A DNA stretch of 64,000 nucleotides from CBDCWT01 sp965223305 (GCA_965223305.1 CBDCWT010000086.1:186001-250000); one strand, 5' to 3'. Shown: positions 18,242 to 27,987, counted from the first letter of the stretch. Numbers and translations are program-made. Notes: generated by a model from the sequence alone, not told the origin.

Positions 18242-18795
18242 GGTACCTGCGTCCTCTGTTGTTTGCTGTTGTCTCGCCTATCCGCGCGAAATCGGCGCAT
18301 TGCGGAAAGTCGAGGCGTATGTTGTATGGCTGCGGGTCGAGCCCGGGCTTTGAAGAAGTGCGGGTGGACCCACGAGATTGGCGTGCTGCTTTGCCCCAGC
18401 CTACGAAAGGTTATTCGCTTCGCGGCGGCATTTCTTGGCAACCGATGAATGGCTCTAAGTTGCTTCTGTGAAACAAGTTGTGTGCGGTCTATCCGGCACG
18501 TTCACCGCACCCCGGGGATCTTTCACGCCTCTTGATGTTGTGCGTTTTGCCCAATCGGAACCCGAAAGCGTAAGCGAGGGGACAACTCGCGATGGGAAAT
18601 CAACTCAGCTTCGCTCACGCTCATTGAAGTTGCGCTCTTGGCCCAATCGGAACCCGAAGCGTAAGCGAGGGAATACTTACGTTGGTACACGAACTCCCCC
18701 TCGCTGACGCTTCGGGTTCCGAAAAACGCGGCGAAGTTGACATCTTGTCTCCGCCAGACAGCGCAAAGCGCAACATCAGTGCTGACGCTTCACGC
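18242..18795. repeat. Intergenic region with REP-C palindromes
   Basis: This 554-bp stretch has no convincing gene. Its second half carries three REP-C arms: near 18560-18581 (CCCGAAAGCGTAAGCGAGGG), 18651-18672 and the inverted arm 18697-18718 (CCCTCGCTGACGCTTCGGGT). They are interleaved with TTGAAGTTGCGCTCTTGGCC-like spacers, as at 14.65 kb. The 18651/18697 pair could fold into a hairpin on a transcript reading from either side. It lies downstream of the M56-secretin gene. Confidence 0.72.
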
Positions 18796-21700
18796 TTACG
18801 AATCGGCGGATTCCTGTTTGGAAGACGTTCCCTCCTCGATCCGTTCTTCCTCTTCTTCCGGGACGAGGATCCGAGGCGTGACGAGCAGCAGCATCTCTTG
18901 ACCTTTTGGCACGTCTTGCGATTCGAACCACCGCAAGATGTAGGGGGTCTTGCCTCCGAACCGAGGTAGGCTCCTCCTGCTCAGTGGCATTCCCAGCATC
19001 TGTGGCGTGACATCGTCGGAGACGTTCAACACGAGCGTCGCGCCGTCTGGGACCTGTCGGCCGGCGACCTCGGGGATGTCGCGATCGGCGCTGACGGCGA
19101 CTGTTAGCCGGATCGCGCTGCGATCCGCAGTGCACGCCGCCCGCAGTGCCAGCCAGCTCTCCGAATCCCGCGGCTCAGCCGATAATGCAATCGTAGCGTC
19201 CTGGCCGTCAAACAGCGTGACCTGCTCGACTGCCAGTGTGTCGGCAGGAGCCAACCGATCCAACGAGCGCCCAAACCGCTCCGCTTCCTGCGCCGTGAGT
19301 ATCACGTGCTGCTGGTGGAGCAATCTCGAGGACTGGAGTTGGTCGGTATCGGCAGCCCCGGTTTCGATGTGCATTCTTTCCCACACGTCGGCAGGTGCCC
19401 GCACGAACCTAGCTTCCAATGTCACCTGCAGGTGCTGCTGGCTTCGTAGCTGCTTGAGCAGCTTCGCGATTTGATCGTGGACAGCTTGTGACTGAGAGAT
19501 TACCAAGCTCAGGTTCGTGGGAAAGGGCTCGATGGCGCCCGGTCCACCCGTGTGGTCCCAGGTGTCGGGTGCGACGTTTGTGATGCGATCAATCAGCGGA
19601 TCGAAGTCAGCCACCACAACGGTAGTGGCCGGAGCGCCACGCTCGGCGGCGACAAATCCTGGTCGTGGCACGACTAGATCGGCAACGTTGTAGACCATCG
19701 CGTAGAGGTTGGGCTGCGGGAGGGGGACTTCGGGCTGAGCCGGCTCGGCGGTAGCCGGAGCGAGGTCTTGGCTCAGTGGTTCGTCGAACTGGGGCATACT
19801 CGCGGTCTCAGCAAACCGATATGTCAACTCACCCAGGTCGCCGATTGGCTGCGCGCGAACCACGACTAGCAGTTGTTGATGATCGTTGCGCGCAGGGTTT
19901 GCAGGCAGCCCGCCCAGGATGACAGTCTTGTCATACTCGAACTCGACGGTCGATTCGATCCGCGCCGTATGCACCTTGGGAACTTGCAAGGTGAGCGGCT
20001 TCTTGAAGCCCACTAGTGCTACTGTCGTCAGCTCGACATCGCCGACATCCGATTGTGTTACGTCGAAGTCGAGCCACACTTTGTTGCCGCGGACGATCGG
20101 CCTGAGCCGGATGGCATGTCCGATGTCGACTACCTGTACCTGCGGCTGTGCTGACCTTCCACCGTCGCCTTGGACGGTCGTCAATCCCACGACGAATGGA
20201 CGTTGTGCTTGATCGGCCACTCTCGCGGACTGGCCGTTGAAGAGCGTAATTCGTGGGGCCAGCAGCAAGTTGGTCCTTGTGTCTTGCTGAAACGTCTCGA
20301 TCAGGCGATCGGATTCGTCGGCGTCGACGATCCGGTAAAGTGCGGGCAGGTGGCTGGTGGTTGTCAAACCGGCTCGGGCTGTTGGCCGCGACACCTCGGT
20401 GGGCAGCGGGCGCTCGATGGGGTCAATATCGGCGTTGGGCGCCGATGCTAGCGGTTCTCCGCCGAGCTCCAAGGGAGTCAGCTGCCAGTTGGTGATTACG
20501 GTTCTAACCAACCGCCCCGGAGCCGTTACAAAGCGCAATTCGAGCGCCAACTTCGAGACGCCGTGCTGTTCCATCCGCCTGACAGCCGTCAGCATTCGTT
20601 GATGCTCCTCGTCCGACGCCGCAATACGGACGCCACCGTTCCAAATGCGAACGCGCTGTGCAATCGGATACGGCGAGGTCTTGAGCTGGCCTTCACGAAC
20701 CAGGAGATTAGCAAAAGCCTGGTAAGCCTCGGCTTCGCTGCAGTTAAACTCGTGCTGCAAGTCACGAATCACTTTGTCGGACTGGTGAATGGCCACCAGC
20801 ATAGGTGCATCCGCCGACGCGGCCTGCTTGTGGTCCGCTCTTGCGTACGGGCCAACCACGACCTCGTCGGGCAGCTGGTCCGAGCGTGGCAGAGACAAGA
20901 AGCCCAGAACTTCATCGACGGCCGTCGCGGCGGGGACCCCAGGATCACCATTCTCGGTTTGGGCGGCAACGAACGCCGCACCCGGTAAGGCGGCGCCGCC
21001 CAGCAGCAGCATGCAGGCCCAACACCAGCGGGGTGTTCGCTTGTGACATCCTTGTCGCAGGCTCATAACTCTCTCCAATCGTTGAGAAGTAACCTCTACC
21101 GGCTTCATGCCAGGAAAGGTGGGGACAGGTTCCAGCGTTCTCTTCAGCTCGAGTATTCCCAGCAGACCGCGAGCGTACTGTTTGGCGTCGCAGCCTAGTT
21201 CACCAATAACTTCTTCATCACAGCACCGTTCGGCCTCGCGCGAGGAGAGCCGGCTAGCCCACCACACCATCGGATGAAACCACCAGATGGCCTTCGCGCA
21301 CATTTGCAGCAGTCCCAGCCACAGGTCGCCGCGACGGACATGGATCAGCTCGTGCGCCAGGACTGGAGTAAGTTGCCGTGGATCTTTTCCCCGTATCACC
21401 AACCCCGGCATCACGATCACTGGGCGCAGCAGGCCGATGACAGCCGGTCCGATCGAGCTGGTTGTCACCATCAGCCGGACACGACGTGAGATCCCTAGCT
21501 GATGGGACAGCTCGGCCAGCACGGAGTCAAATTCAGGGACGCTCAAGGTCGGCATCTGCCCTAACCTGCGAGCGCAGCGCCACCTCCGCAGGGTGTTGAC
21601 AAGCAGCGCTGCAACACCACCTCCGATCCACACGATCAGCAACAGCGTGTAGTAGCCGGACGTCGTACCAACTTGCGGATCGCCGGTTCCAACCGCCTCA

Positions 21701-22017
21701 GGGAAAGTGCCAGTCGAGCTCACATCGCGAGAGAGGTCGGAGGCGATAGATCGACTGCCGGTGATCTCTACGGTCAGGCTCGCTGGCGGCATTGCCGGTC
21801 GAGCAGCGGTCGTTTCTACGGCGTGTTGAACCCAGGAGAAGATGCCCGACGGGCTACTCCAGAGTGGTGGGGTGACGCACTTCGCAAGCACCACCAGCCA
21901 CAGCACATAGGCAAGATGCGGGCGGTTTCGTGCGAAGAGCCTGACCAGGACCAGCACCACGACAATCAACGCCGTAACTTGCCATGCCTGAGATGCGCCA
22001 ATTCGTACGAAGTCCAT
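18796..22017 (-). CDS. M56 (BlaR1-type) membrane peptidase fused to secretin-like repeats
   Basis: The 1073-residue protein starts with four or so membrane segments and a cytoplasmic zinc metalloprotease domain: H222-ELI-H226 (HELIHVRRGD) with downstream EAERCCDEEV supplying the third ligand. This is the M56 family of BlaR1/MecR1. After a further membrane segment (about residue 320) comes a large extracytoplasmic part. It is unlike the penicillin-binding sensor of BlaR1. It contains two modules resembling N-domain/secretin pieces: one around 560-740 with LLLAPRITLFNGQSARV and KTVILGGLP, and one around 770-1050 with FPTNLSLVISQSQAVHDQI and LLLVTPRIL. It should sense an envelope signal and cleave the BlaI-type repressor encoded 63 nt upstream. 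The ligand is unknown. The tail is acidic (EEEEERIEE). Confidence 0.88.
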   Translation of the reverse strand: MDFVRIGASQAWQVTALIVVVLVLVRLFARNRPHLAYVLWLVVLAKCVTPPLWSSPSGIFSWVQHAVETTAARPAMPPASLTVEITGSRSIASDLSRDVSSTGTFPEAVGTGDPQVGTTSGYYTLLLIVWIGGGVAALLVNTLRRWRCARRLGQMPTLSVPEFDSVLAELSHQLGISRRVRLMVTTSSIGPAVIGLLRPVIVMPGLVIRGKDPRQLTPVLAHELIHVRRGDLWLGLLQMCAKAIWWFHPMVWWASRLSSREAERCCDEEVIGELGCDAKQYARGLLGILELKRTLEPVPTFPGMKPVEVTSQRLERVMSLRQGCHKRTPRWCWACMLLLGGAALPGAAFVAAQTENGDPGVPAATAVDEVLGFLSLPRSDQLPDEVVVGPYARADHKQAASADAPMLVAIHQSDKVIRDLQHEFNCSEAEAYQAFANLLVREGQLKTSPYPIAQRVRIWNGGVRIAASDEEHQRMLTAVRRMEQHGVSKLALELRFVTAPGRLVRTVITNWQLTPLELGGEPLASAPNADIDPIERPLPTEVSRPTARAGLTTTSHLPALYRIVDADESDRLIETFQQDTRTNLLLAPRITLFNGQSARVADQAQRPFVVGLTTVQGDGGRSAQPQVQVVDIGHAIRLRPIVRGNKVWLDFDVTQSDVGDVELTTVALVGFKKPLTLQVPKVHTARIESTVEFEYDKTVILGGLPANPARNDHQQLLVVVRAQPIGDLGELTYRFAETASMPQFDEPLSQDLAPATAEPAQPEVPLPQPNLYAMVYNVADLVVPRPGFVAAERGAPATTVVVADFDPLIDRITNVAPDTWDHTGGPGAIEPFPTNLSLVISQSQAVHDQIAKLLKQLRSQQHLQVTLEARFVRAPADVWERMHIETGAADTDQLQSSRLLHQQHVILTAQEAERFGRSLDRLAPADTLAVEQVTLFDGQDATIALSAEPRDSESWLALRAACTADRSAIRLTVAVSADRDIPEVAGRQVPDGATLVLNVSDDVTPQMLGMPLSRRSLPRFGGKTPYILRWFESQDVPKGQEMLLLVTPRILVPEEEEERIEEGTSSKQESADS

Positions 22018-22080
22018 TCGTCGTCTCCGGCACGAAGCTCAAAGCTCAAAGTCCTCCCCCGCCGAATCTTGGGGAGTGGT

Positions 22081-22455
22081 CTATTTGTCTTGGTCGTCCA
22101 AGAGCTGGCGGAGTTGAGCCAAATCGTCGTCGTCAATTCCCCGCTCCTCGATCAGGTGCCTCATCAGGGGCATTGTCTCCCCGCCGAACAGCCGATCGAT
22201 CAAATCATCAACAGTTTCGCGGATCACTGTGCGCGGCCTCACACAAGGTGCGTAAATGCGAACGCGCCCGGCAAGTTTCGCTTTGGCGTATCCTTTTGTT
22301 TCCAACCGCCGGAGGTAAGTCTGCACTGTGGTGAAGTCAATCGCCCGGCGCGGCGCAAGAGCCTCGTGAACTTGCCGTACACTGGCTGAGCGAAGTTCCC
22401 AGAGAACTCGGGCAACCTCTAGTTCAGCTCTCGAAAGCGCAGGGCGTTCGGACAT
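22081..22455 (-). CDS. BlaI/MecI/CopY-type transcriptional repressor
   Basis: The 124-residue protein is a winged-helix repressor of the penicillinase-repressor family: AELEVARVLWELRSASVRQV is the first part of the helix-turn-helix, TTVQTYLRRLETKGYAKAK the recognition helix and wing. A C-terminal helical dimerisation part includes LIDRLFGGETMPLM. It should bind a TGTA/TACA dyad as a dimer and be inactivated by cleavage by the M56 peptidase encoded directly downstream. The length is normal and the frame intact. A matching promoter and dyad lie 52-98 nt upstream, so autoregulation is likely. Confidence 0.94.
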   Translation of the reverse strand: MSERPALSRAELEVARVLWELRSASVRQVHEALAPRRAIDFTTVQTYLRRLETKGYAKAKLAGRVRIYAPCVRPRTVIRETVDDLIDRLFGGETMPLMRHLIEERGIDDDDLAQLRQLLDDQDK

Positions 22456-22506
22456 CCGTCGTGATGTTCGCGGCAGGAGCGAAGAACCATAAAACCCGTA
22501 TTCAAT

Positions 22507-22553
22507 TACACCTGTACTTGCGAAGTCTATACGTACACTCGTCCTTGAGTCAA
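22507..22553 (-). promoter_or_regulatory. BlaI operon promoter with TACANNTGTA operator
   Basis: Read on the minus strand there is a -35 TTGACT (22548-22553), a 16-nt spacer, and a -10 TATAGA (22526-22531). Nine nt further downstream is the perfect dyad TACAGGTGTA (22507-22516), the core operator form of the BlaI/MecI/CopY family, overlapping the expected transcription start. A second half site (TGTAC) lies between the promoter boxes. The repressor start codon is 51 nt beyond the dyad. Confidence 0.72.
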
Positions 22554-22619
22554 CAGATCATTCTTGCACCCCGGCAAGGTGCGACAAGGTTGTAGGCACA
22601 CTCCGTGTGCCGTAACCGT

Positions 22620-22776
22620 CTAGCTGCCTGTTGAAAAACACCGTCCTGGCGTTCTTCAACCTCACCAAGCTCAGAACGGAGTTCTTCGCGGCTCGCAAAT
22701 CAACGACTTACGTCGCTGATTTGGCATCACATCCCTGTGATGCGGCAGCCCGTTGAGAAAATCAACAGGCTGCTAG
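22620..22776. mobile_element. MITE-B copy 1 (non-autonomous element, CTAG-flanked)
   Basis: This 157-bp stretch is bounded by CTAG on both sides (22620-22623 and 22773-22776) with inner terminal inverted repeats CTGCCTGTTGA / TCAACAGGCTG. The interior contains a second near-palindrome (AAATCAACGACTTACGTCGC and ATCACATCCCTGTGAT). It holds no open reading frame of note. Related copies lie at 25152-25290 (inverted interior) and 54482-54577 (internally deleted). CTAG on both sides fits a YTAR target-site duplication. Confidence 0.72.
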
Positions 22777-22796
22777 GGCTCACCTTCAAGCCAGAG

Positions 22797-24313
22797 CTAT
22801 TCCACCGAGGCGTAGTCCTCGCCGTTCAGGCTGCGGACCACCGATGCCAGCCAGTTCTCCAAGTCGGAACGCATGGCCTCGACACGCGCCTGTTCACGAC
22901 GCGACAGATCGGTGGTCTCGGCCGCGTCGGCCGAAAGGTCGTACAGCTCCCAGGCGACGGCCTCTTGTTTGCTGATCCGGTGCAGTTTCCAATCACCGTC
23001 AATCCAGGCGGCGTGTCCGGGGTACGGGCCTTCGGCGTAGGGAGGTTGCGGCAGATTCGCGGCCTGCAGGCTCGACTGGTGTGGCGGCAGGTCTTGGCCC
23101 GCTTGCTGCGATTTGAGGAGTTCCCCCCATCCACTCGGCGGATGGCGTACGAATCCCGCGAATCGGATAGTCCCAGAAACCCATCGGTCGATCGCGGACT
23201 TCTGTCTGGCCGTCAATCAGTCTGCGGAGGCTGGTTCCGTCTACAGCCGGCTGCGCAGCAGGTGTTTGGCCGACGATGTCGAGCAGAGTGGGATAGATAT
23301 CGCACGTGTTACAGCGGACACTGGTCGTGCGCGGCCACGGAGATCGTGGCCGGCCACTCGAGGATCGCGGGAACCAGCAACCCGCCTTCGTAGACTCTTC
23401 CTTTGAAGCCGCGGTGCCCACCCGTGGAACCGACACGCTGGAGAGCTCCGTTGTCGCTGCAATACCACAAGATGGTGTTCTCCTGCACACCCAACTGTTG
23501 TAGCGCGCCGCGGAGCTTTCCGAAGGCGCGGTCCATACCGGTGATCTCTCCGTAGAAGTGCTGGAGCTGTTCGTCTTCAGTTGCGTAGTGAGCTCGGTCT
23601 TCAGCGGCAGCCAGATGCGGACCGTGGGGAGAGCCGAACCAAACGACTGCGAAGAACGGTCGGTCGCGAGTGGCGACAGCCGAGATCCACTCCAGGGCGG
23701 CATCGACGGTGACCCGTTGAGCTCTCGCCGTTGAGCTGGACGGCCTTTCCTAAATGGCTGAGGATCGGATCGTTGTCAAAGAAGTTGGGTGCGCTGAGCC
23801 ATTCGTCGAAGCCATTGTGTCCGGGATGTACAGGGCTTGCCGTACGCACGGAGCCTAGGTGCCATTTGCCGAAGTGCCCCGTGACATAGCCGGCGTCACG
23901 GAGCACTTCCGCGATGGTTAGTTCTTGAGGTCGAATCGGATAGCCCCATTTGAAGACCCCCATTCGATTGGGGTGCCGGCCCGTCATCACACTAGGGCCC
24001 GAGTTGGCGAGCAAACGGGCGCGGCGGCATAGAACCTATCGAAACGAAGTCCTGCTGCTGCGGCTGCATCGAAGTTAGGCGTGTGGAGAGTGGGGTGACC
24101 GTTGTAGGCCATGTCGCCCCATCCCTGATCGTCCGCCATGACCAAGACGATGTTCGGGTTGGCAGGTTGCGCTGTGGCGAGCGATGGTGTAGCGAGGAAC
24201 GGTGAAAGTACGGTGGCGGCCGCCGCAAACAATCCGGTCATCCGAACTCGTTGCAGCAGACGTTTCCGGAACGATCGAGGGCCAGCTTGCTGGTGGGCAC
24301 ACGACTTGAACAT
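22797..24313 (-). pseudogene. Arylsulfatase gene broken by about four frameshifts
   Basis: Joined across frames the locus encodes a full secreted sulfatase of about 500 residues. It has a signal peptide, NIVLVMADDQGWGDMAYNG (metal-binding aspartates), CSPTR (the C-x-P-x-R site of formylglycine conversion), TGHFGKWHLG, then WYCSDNGALQ, GFKGRVYEGG and a C-terminal WKLHRI..WELYDLS. Reading requires shifts near 24000, 23725, 23310 and 23140; each piece is recognisable but none is whole. Sulfatases hydrolyse sulfate esters of polysaccharides and are abundant in planctomycetes. The formylglycine cysteine is retained, but no intact enzyme can be made unless the shifts are sequencing errors. MITE-B copy 1 lies 20 bp beyond its end. 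Confidence 0.85.
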
Positions 24314-24360
24314 GTAGAGTCCTTCTAAATCAACGAGTTTGATTTTGGGACAATGAATTA

Positions 24361-24420
24361 GCCGGAACGCGTTAGCATCCGGTGCTGCAGAAACCGTGGG
24401 CTAACGCCCAGCGGCTGATG
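24361..24420. repeat. REP-B composite palindrome
   Basis: A two-part unit: GCCGGAACGCGTTAGCATCC at 24361-24380 followed by ACCGTGGGCTAACGCCCAGC at 24394-24413. The second part holds the hairpin TGGGC-TAAC-GCCCA. It lies between the sulfatase remnant and the GNAT gene. The same two-part unit recurs at 48.07, 57.9-58.1 and 63.5 kb and, as the second part only, at 45.63 kb. Confidence 0.75.
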
Positions 24421-24570
24421 TCGCAGAATCACGCTCGGCTTTTTTAGTTTGTTCTGGGCGCCAACGAATGGAACACAGTTCCGTCCGCATTGTCCTTGAT
24501 CTATGCTGTGGGTCAATTCCCAGCGATAACTGGGTAACATCAAAAGGTAATTCAGCGAGACGATGGGGTC

Positions 24571-25143
24571 ATGGCCAGTGAGCATCCAACACTTCACACC
24601 CAACGCCTGTCCCTGAGGTTGTGGCGTGACACGGATCTACCGTTGTTCGCCAAAATCAATCGTGACCCGCGCGTGATGAGGTACATGCCCGCGGCGTTAT
24701 CGAGTGATGCGAGTGACAGGCTGGCCTCCCGAATTCGCAGCCACTTTGACCAACACGGCTTCGGTCTCTGGGCGGTTGAAGTGCGTCATGTCGCGCCTTT
24801 TGTAGGCTTCGTAGGACTAGCGGTGCCCCGATTCGAGGCTCATTTCACCCCCTGTGTCGAGATTGGTTGGCGTATCGCCTGCGAACATTGGGGACGGGGT
24901 TATGCCACGGAGGCCGCCAAGGCTGCCTTAGCGTTCGGGTTCGACCAGCTCGCGCTGCCGGAAGTTGTGTCGTTGACGGTGCCAGCCAACCTGGCGTCGC
25001 GGCGGGTCATGGAGAAGATCGGCATGCATCGGTCGGCACAGGAGGACTTTGATCACCCGACCCTGCCCGCTGGACACACTCTTCGACGGCACGTTTTGTA
25101 TCGGCTCAAGCGGGCAATGTGGAACCAGAAGGCCAGCCAGTGA
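24571..25143 (+). CDS. GNAT family N-acetyltransferase (RimJ/RimL-like)
   Basis: The 190-residue protein begins with the RimJ/RimL-type strand LHTQRLSLRLWRDTDL. It carries the acetyl-CoA pyrophosphate-binding loop in HWGRGYATEAAKAAL (about residues 110-124, R/Q-x-x-G-x-A) followed by the VPANLASRRVMEKIGM segment typical of this group. It should acetylate an amine, possibly a protein N-terminus or a small molecule; the acceptor is unknown. The gene is alone: a REP-B repeat lies upstream and MITE-B copy 2 starts 8 bp after its stop codon. Confidence 0.93.
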   Translation: MASEHPTLHTQRLSLRLWRDTDLPLFAKINRDPRVMRYMPAALSSDASDRLASRIRSHFDQHGFGLWAVEVRHVAPFVGFVGLAVPRFEAHFTPCVEIGWRIACEHWGRGYATEAAKAALAFGFDQLALPEVVSLTVPANLASRRVMEKIGMHRSAQEDFDHPTLPAGHTLRRHVLYRLKRAMWNQKASQ

Positions 25144-25151
25144 TGGCTTAG

Positions 25152-25290
25152 CGGCCTGTTGATTTTCGCAACTCGCCTGCCGCATCACAGGGATGTGATG
25201 CCAAATCAGCGACGTAAGTCGTTGATTTGCGAGCCGCGAAGAACTCTTGTTCTGAGCTTGGTGAGCCTCTCGGTCGAGCCTTGTTGGACC
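25152..25290. mobile_element. MITE-B copy 2 with TTAG target duplication
   Basis: A 139-bp element flanked by TTAG on both sides (25148-25151 and 25291-25294). The left end reads CGGCCTGTTGATTTTC; the interior matches copy 1 in reverse orientation (ATCACAGGGATGTGAT, GCGACGTAAGTCGTTGATTT, AAGAACTCTTGTTCTGAGC). The right terminal repeat is eroded. The perfect TTAG flank is good evidence for transposition into a YTAR target. Confidence 0.72.
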
Positions 25291-25395
25291 TTAGTGTAAC
25301 ATGTCGCGAGTTGGTGGCAGCTACTACCGGTGCCTTGATAACGGAAACGTGAATGGCGGACTACACGGACGAAGACGGCGCGAGAGTCGCTTGGC

Positions 25396-27987
25396 TTGCC
25401 CCACCCGCTCGCCAGACTTACAGCCTGGCTGTTGTCTGCGCCGCGAAGTGTGTTGGCAGTTTGTAGCTTAGTGGCGCTCGCCGCCCTCGTGCTGGCCGGG
25501 TTCACGCTTGGCTTTCGCAGTAGCCGCCTCGACCTGTTGAATCCCGACAGCCCGTACAACCGCCGCTGGCTGGCGTATCTGGACGAGTTTGGTGGAGACG
25601 ACGACATCGTGATCGTTGTCGAAGGTGTGGGTGCCGGAGACGTGATATCGGCGATCGACGACGTCGTGCTCGCTCTAGCGAGCAATGCCGAGTCTTTCCG
25701 ATCGGTGCTCTATCAGCGCGATCTTTCCCGGCTACGCAGCAAAGCGCTGCACTTCGTGCCGGCTGCTCAGCTCGGCCAAATCGAGCAGCTCGTCGTGGAC
25801 GCGGAAGCAATTTTGAGCGACTGGAACCTCTTGAACGCGGGCAGCGTCCTCGAACGAGCGAACCAACTACGGGCCAACAACCAACTACGGGCCAACAACC
25901 AACTGAGCAGCGTGGAAGCGGGAGGGCTGCAGGCCGCTTGGCTGAGGAGCTATCTGAACGGACTGAACTCGCTGGCGACCGGAGCCGAGTTCCGATCCCC
26001 TTGGTTCGATGCAACCGCGTTGTTCGGCGAAGTTTCAAGGCAGTTCGGTTCTGAGTATCTACTGAGCGAGGATGGGCGACTGGGATTGGTGATGCTCCGT
26101 TTGACCAGCGGGGCGAAGCGTTCGGGGAGTGAGCAACCGATCGCCGTTCTGCGCGACGCCGTGGCGTCAGCGCAGGACCAACATCCCGGCATACAGATCG
26201 GCCTGACGGGAATGCCCATCCTGGAGCACGACGAAATGGCGGCCAGTCAGCAAGACACGGCGCGGGCCAGTGTCGTCAGCCTCGTCGGTGTGGCCTGCGT
26301 GTTTGTTGTAGGTTTCGGCGGGCTGCGGCGTCCGCTGTTTGCGGTGGCGGTGCTGGTAGTTGGCCTGGCTTGGTCGCTCGCCTATATCACGCTGGCGGTG
26401 GGGCACCTGAACATCTTGAGTGCTGCGTTTGGAGTGATCTTGATCGGACTAGGCGTCGACTTCAGCATCCACTACCTAGCCCGCTACGCTCACTCCATCG
26501 CGCGCTTGCCTGACCGGCCCGCGGCACTGATAGATACCGCCGGCAAGGTCGGGCCGGGGATCGTCACCGGTGGGATTACGACCGCACTTGCCTTCAGCAC
26601 GGCGGGCCTGACCGAGTTCGCAGGGGTTGCCGAGTTGGGGATCATTGTGGCCGGCGGGATCATTCTGTGTTTGCTCTCCGCGATGATCGTGCTACCAGTA
26701 CTTCTGTTGCTTTGGGACGTGCCGCACCTCCCTGGGGCGCAGCGGGTGAACTTCGCAACATGGCTGGCGGTCTTGCAACGCCGTTCGGTTACCGTCTTGA
26801 TGGTAACCGCAGCCGCGGGCGTTGTTCTAGGAACCGGTGCGGTCCACTTGCGGTACGACCATAACCTGCTGAACTTGCAGCCCAGCGGGCTGGAGAGTGT
26901 CGTGCTGGAAAAGAAACTAGCCTCCCACCTCAAACGCGGAGTGTGGTTTGCGGTCTCGGTCTCGCGCAGCCGCCGAGAGCTGTTGGACCGCAAGGCACGC
27001 TTCGAGCAATTACCCGACGTTGTTATGACCGAGGAGATTGTCTCGCTGCTGCCGGAGACTGCACCCGCCGCGCAGCAGTCGATCACGCGGATCGCCCAAC
27101 GGCTGGCGGTTTTGCCGCGGGAAGTGCCGTTGATTCCAGTGGTACGGCGGGAAGAACTGCTTCGCGGCTTGCACTCGATCGAAGGTGGCGCGGCATCGAG
27201 CGTAGCTCAGCTGGAACCAGCGCTGTTTTACGAACGGCTGTCGCGATACCAGCAGCGTGTGGCAGCAGAGCTGCTGCAGCTGCTGCGCAAAATCCGTGCG
27301 ATGGCCAACCCAGCGCCGCCGGACTGGATGGACCTGCCGGCGGGGTTGCGGACACGGTTCAAAGGGCGTCGTGGCCGGCACCTGCTACGTGTTTACGGAC
27401 GCAGTGATATCTGGAACATGGAGCCGTTGGAGCGATTTGTAAAGAGCGTCGAGTCGATTGACGCTCAAGTGACGGGTCACCCCGTTCAGACCTACTATGC
27501 TTCCCGGCAAATGCTGCGCAGCTTTTTGCACGCCGCCGTCTATTCGTTGTTGGCCGTTGCTACGGTCCTGATGTTGGACTTTAGGCGGATCGGTCTTTGC
27601 TTCTGGGCGATGACGCCGATGGCGATCGGACTTCTGTTGATGCTGGGCATCTTGGGTTGGCTGCAAATACCGCTGAATCCTGCCAACATGATCGTCTTAC
27701 CTCTGATTCTCGGGATTGGCATCGACGACGGCGTGCACGTGGTGCACGACTATCTTCGACAGCCGCCACAAAGTTATCGCCTCTCAGACTCGACCGCTAA
27801 AGCGGTGTTGCTGACGTCCTTAACGACGATGATTGGATTCGGGAGCATGATGCTAGCTTCGCACCGCGGTTTGCGGAGTCTGGGGCAGGTGTTGACGATC
27901 GGTATCTTGTGTTGTCTGGTGACGTCGATTCTGGTACTGCCCCCGCTGTTGGCGCGGCTCGGAGCCATCTTCTCAACTCGCGAATGA
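25396..27987 (+). CDS. MMPL/RND family exporter
   Basis: The 863-residue protein has the RND/MMPL layout: one N-terminal membrane segment (about 14-36), a large periplasmic loop, a block of five or six membrane segments (about 295-450), a second periplasmic loop and a second membrane block (about 710-860). Matched motifs are GVDFSIHYLARYA in the first block and GIDDGVHVVHDYL in the second, the usual MMPL positions for proton-relay residues. It resembles the hopanoid-associated exporter type but no hopanoid gene is nearby. The only in-frame start before the conserved part is TTG at 25396; an in-frame stop at 25339 excludes a longer form. Substrate unknown; lipids are typical. Confidence 0.9.
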   Translation: MPHPLARLTAWLLSAPRSVLAVCSLVALAALVLAGFTLGFRSSRLDLLNPDSPYNRRWLAYLDEFGGDDDIVIVVEGVGAGDVISAIDDVVLALASNAESFRSVLYQRDLSRLRSKALHFVPAAQLGQIEQLVVDAEAILSDWNLLNAGSVLERANQLRANNQLRANNQLSSVEAGGLQAAWLRSYLNGLNSLATGAEFRSPWFDATALFGEVSRQFGSEYLLSEDGRLGLVMLRLTSGAKRSGSEQPIAVLRDAVASAQDQHPGIQIGLTGMPILEHDEMAASQQDTARASVVSLVGVACVFVVGFGGLRRPLFAVAVLVVGLAWSLAYITLAVGHLNILSAAFGVILIGLGVDFSIHYLARYAHSIARLPDRPAALIDTAGKVGPGIVTGGITTALAFSTAGLTEFAGVAELGIIVAGGIILCLLSAMIVLPVLLLLWDVPHLPGAQRVNFATWLAVLQRRSVTVLMVTAAAGVVLGTGAVHLRYDHNLLNLQPSGLESVVLEKKLASHLKRGVWFAVSVSRSRRELLDRKARFEQLPDVVMTEEIVSLLPETAPAAQQSITRIAQRLAVLPREVPLIPVVRREELLRGLHSIEGGAASSVAQLEPALFYERLSRYQQRVAAELLQLLRKIRAMANPAPPDWMDLPAGLRTRFKGRRGRHLLRVYGRSDIWNMEPLERFVKSVESIDAQVTGHPVQTYYASRQMLRSFLHAAVYSLLAVATVLMLDFRRIGLCFWAMTPMAIGLLLMLGILGWLQIPLNPANMIVLPLILGIGIDDGVHVVHDYLRQPPQSYRLSDSTAKAVLLTSLTTMIGFGSMMLASHRGLRSLGQVLTIGILCCLVTSILVLPPLLARLGAIFSTRE
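25861..25905 (+). repeat. In-frame 18-bp tandem repeat inside the MMPL gene
   Basis: Two and a half copies of AACCAACTACGGGCCAAC encode NQLRAN repeats in the first periplasmic loop. The copies are identical, so the expansion is recent, and it keeps the frame. Repeat number is likely to vary between strains. Confidence 0.9.

Noticed and set aside
23309..23536. Stand-alone small protein in the sulfatase locus
   Set aside because: It is a middle fragment of the sulfatase (SDNGALQ, VYEGG) and makes sense only as part of the broken gene.
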